DNA of 64,000 bases from Streptomyces lavendulae subsp. lavendulae (GTDB taxonomy: Bacteria > Actinomycetota > Actinomycetes > Streptomycetales > Streptomycetaceae): assembly GCF_002803845.1 (NCBI RefSeq), contig NZ_CP024985.1:7823501-7887500 (forward strand), read 5' to 3'. The notes below the pieces were generated by a model. The model searched no databases and was not told the origin of the DNA. It saw only the letters and a program-made list of their open reading frames with translations. This document shows positions 43,645 through 52,384 of the stretch, in pieces. Position 1 is the first letter of the stretch, and each line of letters begins with the position of its first letter. The translations under genes and the position numbers were made by a program.

Positions 43645-44838
43645 TCAGCCCGAGGGCGTGGGCGTGGGGATCGCCGCAGGCGCGGCGGCCGTGCGGCGGG
43701 CGAGGGCGTCGGAGGTCCGGACGGTCATGTAGAGCGAGGCCACGAGGGTGAGGACGAGGACGGCGCCCAAGGCGAAGACGCTGCCGCTCGACACGGCGGC
43801 CTCGCTGCCCGCCTCGGTGCGTGCCGAGCCGCCGAGGAAGGGGACGACGGCGAGGACGGCGACGCCCAGGGCGACCTCGCCCCAGACCACCTTCGGGAAG
43901 TGCCGCAGCGTCAGCTGCGCGAGCGAGGACCGGTCGTCTTCGCGGCGGGCCCTGACGATGCGGGGCATGAGCCAGAACTGGTTGACGCCGCCGGCCGTGA
44001 CCATGCCGAGGACCAGGAGGATCTTGACGAGGAGGAAGAGTCCGTAGGTCGTCGTCCACAACTGGCTGACGGCGCCGACGTGCTTCCAGCTCATCCACAG
44101 GCCGGAGGTGAACACCGCGCCGACGCAGACCAGGGCGACGAGGGAGAAGCGCCGCCAGATGTCGGCCCACAGCCCGCCCGCGTTCTCGCCCGGCCGGCCG
44201 CGGGAGGCGGAGAGCGCCGTGAGGAGCGCGAGGCCGCCGATCCACACCACGCCGCTGATGATGTGGGTCTGACCGAAGACGAGGTCCAGGACCTTGTCCG
44301 CGTCCTTCGGTTTGGTGGCCGGGACCGCCGCGATGAGGGTGATCGCGAGCGTCAGGGGCAGTGCGGTGAGGACCAGGGCGTCCGTGTGCCGGCGCGCCTT
44401 GGGGAGGAACAGCGCGATCAGGACGGCCGCGGCGAGGAGCAGCGCGACGTTCTGGACGAGGTAGAGCATGCCCTGGGCGATCCACGCCCCCTTCCCGGCG
44501 GGCGCCGTGAGGAAGTCCGCGACCGCGCCCGGCGCGAGGGCGTCACCGAACGGCATGCCCTTTCCCGCGCGGGCCACCCGGGCGGCGAGCTGGAAGTAGC
44601 CCGCGACGAGCAGGACGACTCCCGCCCAGGCCAGGTAGCCGGCGGTTCTGCGTCTGGTCGCCCCGGCGTCCTCGGGCGGGACGCCGGCCCCCTTGAGGGC
44701 GGGGCGCACCGACGCGGCGTACGTCACGGTCGCGCCGATGGTGCCGCAGAGGCCGACGAAGTAGCCGCTCTTGGTGAGGACGCGCCACAGGGGCGGTGTG
44801 GTGTAGCCGGTCGAGGCAGCCAGGTGTATGAGGTTCAT
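43645..44838 (-). CDS. CopD-family membrane protein (copper resistance D-like)
   Basis: 397 residues with about nine membrane helices. The CopD domain is recognised by FGQTHIISGVVWIGGLALLTALSASR, WRRFSLVALVCVGAVFTSGLWMSWKHVG and TTYGLFLLVKILLVLGMVTAGGVNQFWLMPR (conserved His, Trp and Lys). Family members take part in copper handling or cytochrome oxidase assembly. The N-terminal four helices are a second membrane region, as in actinobacterial homologues. An iron-box-like sequence lies immediately before the start codon. Confidence 0.85.
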   Translation of the reverse strand: MNLIHLAASTGYTTPPLWRVLTKSGYFVGLCGTIGATVTYAASVRPALKGAGVPPEDAGATRRRTAGYLAWAGVVLLVAGYFQLAARVARAGKGMPFGDALAPGAVADFLTAPAGKGAWIAQGMLYLVQNVALLLAAAVLIALFLPKARRHTDALVLTALPLTLAITLIAAVPATKPKDADKVLDLVFGQTHIISGVVWIGGLALLTALSASRGRPGENAGGLWADIWRRFSLVALVCVGAVFTSGLWMSWKHVGAVSQLWTTTYGLFLLVKILLVLGMVTAGGVNQFWLMPRIVRARREDDRSSLAQLTLRHFPKVVWGEVALGVAVLAVVPFLGGSARTEAGSEAAVSSGSVFALGAVLVLTLVASLYMTVRTSDALARRTAAAPAAIPTPTPSG

Positions 44839-44857
44839 GAAGGGCAGGCTAACCTAA
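44839..44857 (-). promoter_or_regulatory. Candidate iron box (DtxR/DmdR type)
   Basis: Minus strand TTAGGTTAGCCTGCCCTTC abuts the CopD-family start. By eye it matches the known TTAGGTTAGGCTCACCTAA consensus at 14 of 19 positions, with a perfect first half. Confidence 0.45.
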
Positions 44858-45056
44858 GTTCGAACGATTTCCGGCAGGCCAATTCAAGCCGTTATCTGAG
44901 GGATCGTGTGGGGTTGTTCGGGGCGGCGGGTCGCACCACGGCCGGATCCGTATGGTGCGTTTCAGGCCGGAAACCCGCTGTTCGGAACGGATGTTCGGGC
45001 CGTACTAATTGCTCCTGGCCCGACCGGCCGTCCATCACCCGAAGGAGTCACGACCC

Positions 45057-45425
45057 ATGACCCGCCTCCGCACCACCGGCATGGCCCTGGCCGGCGCCGC
45101 AGCCATGTTCGCCCTGACCGCGGCCCCCGCCCACGCGGCCCCCGGGGACGTCACGACCTCCTGCGCGAGCGTGGTCACCCCCACCGGCTACGTCGACGTC
45201 AGCTGGGGGTACAGCGCGAGCTGCGGCACGCAGAGCTTCAACCCGAACATCAAGCAGATCAAGCAGCTCACCGGCCTCCCTGTCGGCACGGTGGTCCAGG
45301 CCTGCGGCTCCACCTACCAGCCCGCAGGCTGGATCCAGACCGCCTCGTACTACAGCAGCAGCTGCGTCTACGCCGCGAACGGCGGCTTCAACAACAACGC
45401 GTGGACGCTGAAGCGCGTCTCCTGA
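45057..45425 (+). CDS. Small secreted protein, four Cys
   Basis: 122 residues with a clear Sec signal (MTRLRTTGMALAGAAAMFAL, cleavage at AHA-A). The mature part of about 95 residues has four Cys (TSCASV, ASCGTQ, QACGST, SSCVYA), which probably pair as two disulfides, and many Ser/Tyr/Thr. ATG 45057 follows GAAGGAG. Not recognised; similar small exported proteins are common in streptomycetes. Confidence 0.7.
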   Translation: MTRLRTTGMALAGAAAMFALTAAPAHAAPGDVTTSCASVVTPTGYVDVSWGYSASCGTQSFNPNIKQIKQLTGLPVGTVVQACGSTYQPAGWIQTASYYSSSCVYAANGGFNNNAWTLKRVS

Positions 45426-45436
45426 CCGCTGACGGC

Positions 45437-45476
45437 CGGCGCCCGCCCCCTCCGTCGCAGGAGGGGGCGGGCGCCG
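45437..45476. terminator. Bidirectional terminator
   Basis: Perfect 17-bp inverted repeat CGGCGCCCGCCCCCTCC (45437-45453) / 45460-45476, loop GTCGCA. It lies between convergent stops at 45425 and 45490. Confidence 0.85.
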
Positions 45477-45489
45477 TCGTGCGGTGCGG

Positions 45490-46428
45490 TCAGTCGCGGA
45501 CGTCCGGGACCGGCTCGGTGCTGCTGCGCTGGAGCGCGGCCTTGGAGCCGGCGGCCGGGCCCAGGGCCCAGTCGGACAGCGCCATGGAGTCGGCGTAGCG
45601 TTCCTCGTCGTTCAGCAGGACCCCGATGACCGTCTTGCCGTTGCGGGTCACCGAGAAGACCAGGCATTTGCCGGCCGCCGTGCCGGTGCCGGTCTTGATG
45701 CCGGTCGCGCCCGGGAAGCCGTATCCGGTGGGGCGGGGCTGCACCAGGAGGTTGGTGTTGCTCCAGGTTCCGAGGGTGGAGGTCCCGCCGCTGCTGTACG
45801 AGGTGGTCTTCACCAGGGTCTGGAACAGGGTGTTGGTCATCGCGTACCGGGCGAGCTTCGCGAGGTCGCGCGGGGTGGTGCGGTTGTTCCCGGTCGGTGA
45901 GATGCCGTCGAAGGTGTCGTAGAGGGTGTTCGTCATACCCAGCGCCTTGGCCTTGGCGTTCATCTTCGCGATGAAGTCCGCCTTGCGGGCCGCGATGGTG
46001 GATCCCGAGCCGAAGGTGTCCGCGAGCGCGTACGCCGCGTCGCAGCCGGACGGCAGCATCATCGCGTACAGCAGCTGACGGACCGTCGGAGTCGCGCCCG
46101 CCTTGAGCTGGGCCGAACTCGCCCCCTCCCGGTAGACGTAATCGAGGTACTCCTGTTTGACGGTGACCCTCCGGTCGAGGTTCAGACCGGGCAGGGTGGT
46201 CACCACCGCCGCCGTCATGATCTTGGTGGTGCTCGCCATCTGGCGCCTGGTGTCGGGGGCCTTGGAGGTGAGCGTGGCCCCGCTGTTCGCGTCGAGGAGG
46301 AAGGCGCCGGCGGCGGTGAGGGGCGGCGCGGCGGCTGCGTGGGCCGGCACGGACACCGTGAGCAGGGCTCCGGCGGCGATGGTGACGGCGAGTGCTCCGC
46401 GTGCCCGGCGGAGCAGATGTGTGATCAA
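45490..46428 (-). CDS. D-alanyl-D-alanine carboxypeptidase (class A LMW PBP-like)
   Basis: 312 residues, peptidase S11 family, trimming peptidoglycan stem peptides outside the membrane. The three penicillin-binding motifs are STTK (SxxK, in MASTTKIMTAAVV), SGC (SxN equivalent, with Cys instead of Asn, in MLPSGCDAAYALAD) and KTG (TGIKTGTG). The signal peptide is LLRRARGALAVTIAAGALL, with cleavage at AHA-A. The complete signal peptide requires the TTG start at 46428, preceded by GGGGG; upstream codons are not coding-like. Confidence 0.88.
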   Translation of the reverse strand: MITHLLRRARGALAVTIAAGALLTVSVPAHAAAAPPLTAAGAFLLDANSGATLTSKAPDTRRQMASTTKIMTAAVVTTLPGLNLDRRVTVKQEYLDYVYREGASSAQLKAGATPTVRQLLYAMMLPSGCDAAYALADTFGSGSTIAARKADFIAKMNAKAKALGMTNTLYDTFDGISPTGNNRTTPRDLAKLARYAMTNTLFQTLVKTTSYSSGGTSTLGTWSNTNLLVQPRPTGYGFPGATGIKTGTGTAAGKCLVFSVTRNGKTVIGVLLNDEERYADSMALSDWALGPAAGSKAALQRSSTEPVPDVRD

Positions 46429-46717
46429 GTCGGCCCCCGTGGTGGGAGAAGAGGTGGAGGGGCGGAGCGCCTCGGCGCCCGCGCCCACCGGGAGGGTACG
46501 CAGTCCGACACGGCCTTGGGCATACCGCTGCACCGGCGGATCCGGATCGGTTCCCCGTGGAGGCCCGTCCGTCGAAAGGGCGACCGCTGTCCGCATGAAC
46601 TTTCGGGATGTCCGGACCCGGGTGCCGGGGGCCCGCGGGCGCGACCGGTACCTCTGGTGGGTCGTGACGGTGGCTGCCCGGCAGCCGGTCCTGGAACCGA
46701 TGATGAGGGAACCGCAC

Positions 46718-47899
46718 ATGAAGAACCGACTCCTGCTCGCCGGATCCGCCGTGTTGGCGGGCATCGGCCTGTGTGCGGCGACGGCGCCCGCCGCGGCGGC
46801 CCCGGCCCCGCTGGCCATCGGCGTGGCGTGCGGTGACACCGCGGGACTCGTCACCGCGGTCCACCGGGCGAACGCCAGGACCGAAGGCGCCACGATCACC
46901 CTCGCCGAGAACTGCGCCTACCGTTTCGAGGTCGACTACGGGAACTCGGGCACCGCCCTGCCCGCCGTCACGGGCAGGGTCTCCCTCATCGGCGAGCACA
47001 CGACCCTGATCCGCTCCGTACGCGGGGGAGTGCCCCGCTTCCGGATCCTCGCGGTGAACGAGCGCGGCCGGCTCACCCTCAAGGGCGTCACCGTGACCGG
47101 CGGCCACACCGACGGCGACGGCGGCGGCATCGCCAACGAGGGGACCCTGTGGATGGAGAACGGCAAGGTCACCGGCAACCGGGCCGCGGGGGCCGGCGGC
47201 GGCATCTCCAACGAGGGCGGCGAGGTCACGCTCGTCCACAGCGAGGTGCTGACCAACGCGGCCACCTCCACCGCCGCTTCCGCTTCCGCCCCGTCCGCAT
47301 CCGGCGACGGCGGCGGTCTCGACAACGACGCGACCGGTCTGCTCACGCTCAGGAAGAGCATCGTCGCGGGCAACACGGCGGACGGCGACGGCGGCGGCGT
47401 CCGCAACCGGGGCACGCTGATCGTCGAGTCCAGCCACTTCACGCAGAACGAGGCCCGCGACGCCGGAGGCGGCATCGGCAACCTGGGCTCCGCCCGGATC
47501 GAGAACAGCAGGTTCCTGGAGAACCGCGCGGGCCTCGACGGCGGCGCCGTCGACAACGGCGGGATCGCGACGCTCGAAGTCCACGGGACCGCCTTCGTCG
47601 ACAACAAGGCGGGCAGGGACGGCGGCGCCATCGGGAACGAGGGCGTCGCCCTGGTGAAGGACAGCGAGGTCGAGGGGAACCAGGCCGGCCGGGACGGCGG
47701 CGGCGTCCACAACGAACAGGAAGAGGGCTCCGCGCCCACGCGCCTGACGCTCGACCACACCAGCGTCTCGGAAAACCGCGCCGCCCGCACCGGCGGCGGC
47801 ACGCACAACTCGGCCGGCGCCGAGCTGCTCCTGACGGAGAGCGACATCACCGGGAACCTGCCGGTGAACTGCGCCGACACGGTATCCGGCTGCTCCTGA
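46718..47899 (+). CDS. Secreted right-handed beta-helix repeat protein
   Basis: 393 residues. The signal peptide (MKNRLLLAGSAVLAGIGLCA, cleavage near AAA-A) precedes a parallel beta-helix. At least eight turns carry the motif GDGGGIxNxGxL or close variants (for example TDGDGGGIANEGTLWMENGK; GDGGGVRNRGTLIVESSHF; AGLDGGAVDNGGIATLEVHG; AGRDGGAIGNEGVALVKDSE), as in polymorphic outer-membrane-type repeats. A low-complexity insert (AASASAPSASG) interrupts turn three. ATG 46718 follows GATGAGGGA. Probably extracellular; function unknown. Divergent from the carboxypeptidase. Confidence 0.8.
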   Translation: MKNRLLLAGSAVLAGIGLCAATAPAAAAPAPLAIGVACGDTAGLVTAVHRANARTEGATITLAENCAYRFEVDYGNSGTALPAVTGRVSLIGEHTTLIRSVRGGVPRFRILAVNERGRLTLKGVTVTGGHTDGDGGGIANEGTLWMENGKVTGNRAAGAGGGISNEGGEVTLVHSEVLTNAATSTAASASAPSASGDGGGLDNDATGLLTLRKSIVAGNTADGDGGGVRNRGTLIVESSHFTQNEARDAGGGIGNLGSARIENSRFLENRAGLDGGAVDNGGIATLEVHGTAFVDNKAGRDGGAIGNEGVALVKDSEVEGNQAGRDGGGVHNEQEEGSAPTRLTLDHTSVSENRAARTGGGTHNSAGAELLLTESDITGNLPVNCADTVSGCS

Positions 47900-47974
47900 C
47901 ACCGGCCCCCGGGGCCGCCGTGCCCCGGCGCGGAACGGCGGGTTAACGTGTCCCTTCCTACGAGGGGGACAGCG

Positions 47975-49078
47975 ATGTCGCACAACACGGGGTGGGAACA
48001 CCACCACCCGCAACAGCCCGCACCGCAGTGGGGAGGCGGCTGGGCGCCGCCTCCGCCCCCGCCGCAACCGGGCGTCGTGCCCCTGCGGCCGCTCGGGGTG
48101 GGCGATCTGCTCGGCGGCGCCTTCTCCGCCTTCCGCCGCTACTGGAAGCCGCTGGCCGGGGTGATCCTCGGCGTACAGGGCATCGGGATCCTGCTGGTGG
48201 CCGTCGCGATCGGGGTCGCCGCCCTGAGCGTGGACACGCACTTCGCCGAGGTCTTCGACCCCGCACCGGGGGAACGGCCCACCGGCGCCGACGTGATGGC
48301 CCTGCTGGTGTACTTCGTACCGGCCCTGGTGCTCATGCTCGTCACCATGGCGCTGGGCATGGCGATGATCGCCGCCCTGTGCCCCGCGGTGATCCAGGAG
48401 GCGGTGCTCGGCCGCCCCACGACCTTCCGCGCGATGTGGCGGCGGTGCTGGTCCCGGATGCCGTCCGTACTCGGCGTCGTCCTGCTCGTCGGGCTGATCG
48501 CGGGCGGGCCGGTCATCGTCCTCTACGTCGTCTGCTTCCCGCTGGTCTTCATGGCCTCGGACGGCTCGGGCCCGCCCGCCGCCGTGTTCCTGATGTTCCT
48601 CGGTGTGCTGCTCTGGATACCCGTGTCGGTCTGGCTCGCGGTCCGGTTCAGCCTCGCGCCCGCCGTCGCCGTCTGCGAGGGGCTCGGCCCTGTCGCGTCG
48701 CTGCGCCGCTCCACCCGCCTGGTCAGCGGCGGCTGGTGGCGCGTGTTCGGCGTCTCGCTGCTCGCGTACCTGCTGTCGGCGGCCGTCGGCTACATCATCC
48801 AGCTGCCGTTCACCTTCCTCGGCATGTTCGCGCTCTTCCCGAGCATGCTGGCCGCGGGCGACGAGGCCTCGGACGCCACCGTGCTGATCGTCGGCATCGT
48901 CGTGTACGCGCTCTGCGTGCTGCTCGGCATCGTGATCAGCGGGGTGTTCCAGTTCGGCTTCCCCCAACTGGTCGTCTCCCTGCTCTACGTGGACCAGCGG
49001 ATGCGCAAGGAGAACCTCGCCGAGGGCCTCATCGCCGAGGTCCACGCCCCCACCGTTCCGGTGCCCGGCCAGGTCTGA
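47975..49078 (+). CDS. Polytopic membrane protein (GDPD-membrane-domain-like)
   Basis: 367 residues. A His/Pro-rich cytoplasmic N-terminus (NTGWEHHHPQQPAPQWGGGW) leads into LRPLGVGDLLGGAFSAFRRYWKPLAG, the usual opening of this actinobacterial family, and then about six membrane helices. The repeated pattern FRAMWRRCWSRMPSVLGVVLL and SLRRSTRLVSGGWWRVFGVSLLAYLL resembles glycerophosphoryl diester phosphodiesterase membrane domains. No catalytic domain is attached. ATG 47975 follows GAGGGGGAC. Function unknown. Confidence 0.75.
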   Translation: MSHNTGWEHHHPQQPAPQWGGGWAPPPPPPQPGVVPLRPLGVGDLLGGAFSAFRRYWKPLAGVILGVQGIGILLVAVAIGVAALSVDTHFAEVFDPAPGERPTGADVMALLVYFVPALVLMLVTMALGMAMIAALCPAVIQEAVLGRPTTFRAMWRRCWSRMPSVLGVVLLVGLIAGGPVIVLYVVCFPLVFMASDGSGPPAAVFLMFLGVLLWIPVSVWLAVRFSLAPAVAVCEGLGPVASLRRSTRLVSGGWWRVFGVSLLAYLLSAAVGYIIQLPFTFLGMFALFPSMLAAGDEASDATVLIVGIVVYALCVLLGIVISGVFQFGFPQLVVSLLYVDQRMRKENLAEGLIAEVHAPTVPVPGQV

Positions 49079-49120
49079 CGCACCCCGCCCGCCCGGAGGC
49101 ACGGCCCCGGGCGGGCCGGT

Positions 49121-49741
49121 TCAGCCCTCGCCGTCGAAGCCCCAGGACTCGATGTCCCGGTAGTGGATCGGCCCCGGACCGCGCCCTATGTTGCTGCCGA
49201 CCAGGTGCAGGCGCTCGGCAGGCCAGGGGCGGCCGGTGAAACCGGTCAGCCCGGCGGCGGCCTCCACGGCGGACGAGTGCGCGCCCCGCCGCGAGCGGGC
49301 GAGCGTCAGGTGGGGACGCAGCGGACGTTCCCGGAAGTCGATCCCGCACTCCCGGACCAGGGCCCGCACGTCGGTGGCGAGCCGGTGCAGTCCTTCGAGG
49401 TCCCCGTCGATCCCGGTCCACAGCACCCGCTCGTCGAAGTGCCCGCCGCCGCGCAGGGACAGCCGCAGCGGCGCCCGCGAGGCCGCCAGAGCGGCGAGCG
49501 CCGGCCGCAGCGGCGGAACGGCCGCCACCGGGAGCTCTCCGAGGAACGCCAGCGTGATGTGCCAGTCCTCGATCCGGTTCCACCTCATGCGCGGGTGGGC
49601 GTGGTAGGCGGGTCCCAGCTCCCGCTCCAGCTCCGCCTTCGCGTCGTCGGGCGGGGCGAGGGCGACGAACACGCGGACGGTCGGGGCCGTACCCCGTTCG
49701 TCCGCCGGGGGCTGCGTCGCGTGCTCGGGCGTTTCGGTCAT
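49121..49741 (-). CDS. thpR: RNA 2',3'-cyclic phosphodiesterase (LigT/ThpR-like)
   Basis: 206 residues of the 2H phosphoesterase superfamily. The two HxTx motifs are HITLAFLGE and HLTLARSRRG; the N-terminus RVFVALAPPDDAKAELEREL is typical. It hydrolyses 2',3'-cyclic ends to 2'-phosphates and, by family history, may reversibly ligate tRNA halves in vitro. No operon partner. The N-terminal 25 residues are variable and the exact start (ATG 49741) is not certain. Confidence 0.88.
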   Translation of the reverse strand: MTETPEHATQPPADERGTAPTVRVFVALAPPDDAKAELERELGPAYHAHPRMRWNRIEDWHITLAFLGELPVAAVPPLRPALAALAASRAPLRLSLRGGGHFDERVLWTGIDGDLEGLHRLATDVRALVRECGIDFRERPLRPHLTLARSRRGAHSSAVEAAAGLTGFTGRPWPAERLHLVGSNIGRGPGPIHYRDIESWGFDGEG

Positions 49742-49970
49742 CTTCTGTTCCGTACGTGCGGTGCGGCCGGGGCCGGGCAGCGCGGTGCCCCCGCGTCCCC
49801 ACGCGGGGAGCCTACCGGGGGCCCCGGACCCTCAGGGTGCCGGGGCCGCCCGCCGGGGGAGCGGGACGGTGGCCGAGTCCCGCCGGTGCCCCTACCGCCC
49901 GCGGACGCCGACGGCTATTGCTTGACGCGACACGTGGCAGGGGTGTGGCGGCGGGGGAGGACGGTGCGCG

Positions 49971-50900
49971 ATGACACGGCCGGCGAACAGCGGGGGCAAC
50001 GGCATGCGGGACGGCCGGGAGGACGGCCCGGAGGAGGACCGGGAGGCTTCGGCGGGCGGCGGGCCCGGGATGACGCCGTTCGACGAGATCTACGACCGAC
50101 CGGACCCGAGGGACTTCTTCCGCGGCCTCGGCCGCTGGCAGTACCGGACCCCGCACCACGCGCAGGACGTCTTCCGCCGCCTGGTGGCCGCACGCCGGCG
50201 GGCCGGCGCCGCCGAACCCCCGGCCGTCCTGGACATCTGCTGCTCCTACGGCATCAACGCGGCCCTCCTCAACCACGACCTCACCCTGGACGACCTCTAC
50301 GCCCACTACACGTCGCCGCGGGCGGCCGCACTCACCACCGCGGAGCTGATCGAACGGGACCGTGCCTACTACGCGGCCCGCCGGCGCCCCGACGCCGTGC
50401 CGGTGATCGGGCTCGACCCGGCCGCCGGCGCCATCGCCTACGCCTGCTCCGTCGGCCTGCTGGACGAGGGGTTCGCCTCGAACCTGGAAACGGAGCCCCC
50501 CGGCGCCCGCCTCCTGGCCGCCGTACGCCGCGTGGGGCTGATCACCGTCACCGGCGGCGCGAGCTTTCTGTCCCCCCGGACCTTCCGGCCGCTCCTCGGG
50601 GCCGCGCGGGAACAGGTGTGGGTCGCGGCGTTCGTCCTGCGCACCGGCTCGTACCGGACCATCGCCGACGGGCTGGCACCCTTCGGGCTGATCACCGAGA
50701 AGGTGGCGGAACCCACGTACCCGCAACGCCGGTTCACGAGCCCGGCCGAGCAGCGGCACGCCGTCGACGCGGTGACCGCCCTCGGCGAAGACCCCCGCGG
50801 CAAGGAGGACGCCGGATGGTTCCACACCGCGTTCCACCTCTCGCGGCCCTCGCCGGACACGACGGCCGTCCCGCTCTCCACCTTCCTCCGCGAGGTATGA
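49971..50900 (+). CDS. Methyltransferase-like protein (Rossmann SAM fold)
   Basis: 309 residues. After a polar, Gly/Glu-rich N-terminal tail (1-40) comes PAVLDICCSYGINAALLNHDLTLDDL, which aligns with motif I of class I methyltransferases though with the unusual CCSYG loop. VIGLDPAAGAIAYACSVGLLDEGFASNL corresponds to the strand 2-3 region, and LLAAVRRVGLITVTGGASFLS to strand 4. I cannot assign the acceptor. ATG 49971 is preceded by GGGGGAGG; ATG 50004 or 50070 are alternatives. The HAD gene follows after 57 bp. Confidence 0.65.
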   Translation: MTRPANSGGNGMRDGREDGPEEDREASAGGGPGMTPFDEIYDRPDPRDFFRGLGRWQYRTPHHAQDVFRRLVAARRRAGAAEPPAVLDICCSYGINAALLNHDLTLDDLYAHYTSPRAAALTTAELIERDRAYYAARRRPDAVPVIGLDPAAGAIAYACSVGLLDEGFASNLETEPPGARLLAAVRRVGLITVTGGASFLSPRTFRPLLGAAREQVWVAAFVLRTGSYRTIADGLAPFGLITEKVAEPTYPQRRFTSPAEQRHAVDAVTALGEDPRGKEDAGWFHTAFHLSRPSPDTTAVPLSTFLREV

Positions 50901-50957
50901 CCCCGGCCGGCCCGGCCGCCGGACGGCGCCACGGACCGGCGGTGGCATGATCGGCCC

Positions 50958-51623
50958 GTGACCAGCGAAAGCAACCAGCCCACCGGCCGCCGGACCCACG
51001 TCCTGTTCGACGTCGACGGCACACTGATCGACGCCCTGGACAACCAGCGCCGCGTCTGGCGGACGTGGGCGCGGCGCCACGGACTGGACCCCGACGAGGT
51101 CCACCGGGTCGCCCTGCGCACACGGCCCGTGGAGACCTTCGCGCAGGTCGCTCCGGACCGCGATCCGCAGGAGTGCCTGGCGGCCCTGCACGAACTGGAG
51201 GACGAGGACGTGCGGTCCGGCGTCTACACGGCGTTCGACGGCGCGGCGGAGCTGCTGTCCCGGCTGCCGTCCGCGTCCTGGGCGTTGGTGACCTCGAACT
51301 ACGAGCACCGCGTACGCGGCCGCTTCGCCCGGACCGGCCTGCCCGTCCCGGCCCTGATCGTGGACGCGGCCGCCGTCGGGGAGGGCAAACCGTCACCGGC
51401 CCCCTACCTCAGTGCCGCCGCCCGCCTGGGCGCCGACCCGCGGGACTGCCTGGTCGTCGAGGACGCCCCGTCGGGAGTGCTGTCGGGACTGCGCGCCGGG
51501 ATGACGGTGTGGGGGGTCAACACCCCGCACGCGGTGGAGGGCGTGCACCGCCACTATCCGACCCTGCGCGAAGCCGTCCCCGACATCCTCGCGTTCGCCT
51601 CCGCGGGGCGCGGGTCCCGGTAG
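50958..51623 (+). CDS. HAD-superfamily phosphatase
   Basis: 221 residues. Motif I VLFDVDGTLID with catalytic Asp, motif II LVTSNYE, motif III Lys in GEGKPSPAPYL, motif IV VVEDAPSGVLSG. The helical cap between motifs I and II places it in the beta-phosphoglucomutase / phosphoglycolate phosphatase-like subgroup, probably a small sugar-phosphate phosphatase. GTG start at 50958. Ends 13 bp before the convergent TetR stop. Confidence 0.88.
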   Translation: MTSESNQPTGRRTHVLFDVDGTLIDALDNQRRVWRTWARRHGLDPDEVHRVALRTRPVETFAQVAPDRDPQECLAALHELEDEDVRSGVYTAFDGAAELLSRLPSASWALVTSNYEHRVRGRFARTGLPVPALIVDAAAVGEGKPSPAPYLSAAARLGADPRDCLVVEDAPSGVLSGLRAGMTVWGVNTPHAVEGVHRHYPTLREAVPDILAFASAGRGSR

Positions 51624-51635
51624 GCCGGGTGGGGC

Positions 51636-52232
51636 TCAGTCCGTGAAGAGGGCGGTCAGATGGGCGTCGAGGACGTCCTGGGCCGCCCGGGGGGTGAGGT
51701 GCCCGATCAGGACGTGCGCGGTGAGGCCGTCCGCGAGGGCGAGGAGGGTCCGGGCCTCGCGCCGCGGGTCCACGGGGACGGTGCGCGCGGGGTCTTCGAG
51801 GGCCTCCGCGACGAGACCGGCGAAGGACTCCTCCAGCGCGGCGTAGCTCGCCTTCAGGGTGCCGGCCAGGGCCTCGCTGACCGCGGCCTGGGCGACGAAG
51901 GCGAGCCAGACCCTGGCCTCGGCGCGGTGTTCCTCCCGTAGCAGCGCGACCTCCGTGGCCGCGTGGCCCAGGGCGGTCGCGGCCGACTGGGCCGGGCTCC
52001 TGACGAGGCGGGCCCGGACGCGGCTCCCGATCCGCTCGCCGATGTGCCCGAGCGCGAAGACGAGCATCTCCTCCTTGGTGCGGAAGCAGCGCTGCACGGC
52101 GCCCATCGACACCTGTGCGCGGGCCGCCACGTCGCGCAGGGTCACGCCCTCCAGGCCGTGCTCGTCGGCGAGTTCGCAGACGGCCTCGGCGACGATGCGG
52201 CGCCGGTCCGCGTGGTCCACCTGTCTGGGCAT
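51636..52232 (-). CDS. TetR-family regulator
   Basis: 198 residues. HTH: RRRIVAEAVCELADEHGLEGVTLRDVAARAQVSMGAVQRCFRTKEEMLVFALGHI. The C-terminal domain of about 140 residues includes ARTLLALADGLTAHVLIGHL, as in the BetI-like C-terminal group. ATG 52232 (MPRQVDHADR) has GGGAAGG 10 bases upstream. Divergent from the amidase, with two palindromes between. Confidence 0.9.
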   Translation of the reverse strand: MPRQVDHADRRRIVAEAVCELADEHGLEGVTLRDVAARAQVSMGAVQRCFRTKEEMLVFALGHIGERIGSRVRARLVRSPAQSAATALGHAATEVALLREEHRAEARVWLAFVAQAAVSEALAGTLKASYAALEESFAGLVAEALEDPARTVPVDPRREARTLLALADGLTAHVLIGHLTPRAAQDVLDAHLTALFTD

Positions 52233-52283
52233 GTCCGTTCGCCTTCCCGGTACGGGGCTGTCGGTTTCCGGTCCGGAGTTTAT

Positions 52284-52335
52284 CCGATGCGCCCGCATCG
52301 GTTTGCGGGCTACAGTTCCGATGCGCTCGTATCGG
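52284..52335. promoter_or_regulatory. Pair of TetR operators
   Basis: CCGATGCGCCCGCATCGG (52284-52301, perfect 8-bp arms) and CCGATGCGCTCGTATCGG (52318-52335, one arm mismatch), centres 34 bp apart, between TetR (start 52232) and amidase (start 52385). Confidence 0.85.
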
Positions 52336-52384
52336 AACGTGCGGGCGAACGTGTACGCGAAGGTCGACGGGAAGGAGGCGTGCC

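Noticed and set aside
45368..49102. 1244-codon open frame on the minus strand
   Set aside because: It is antisense to the beta-helix, membrane protein and part of the carboxypeptidase region; its translation is His/Gly/Arg/Asp-rich shadow sequence caused by high third-position GC.
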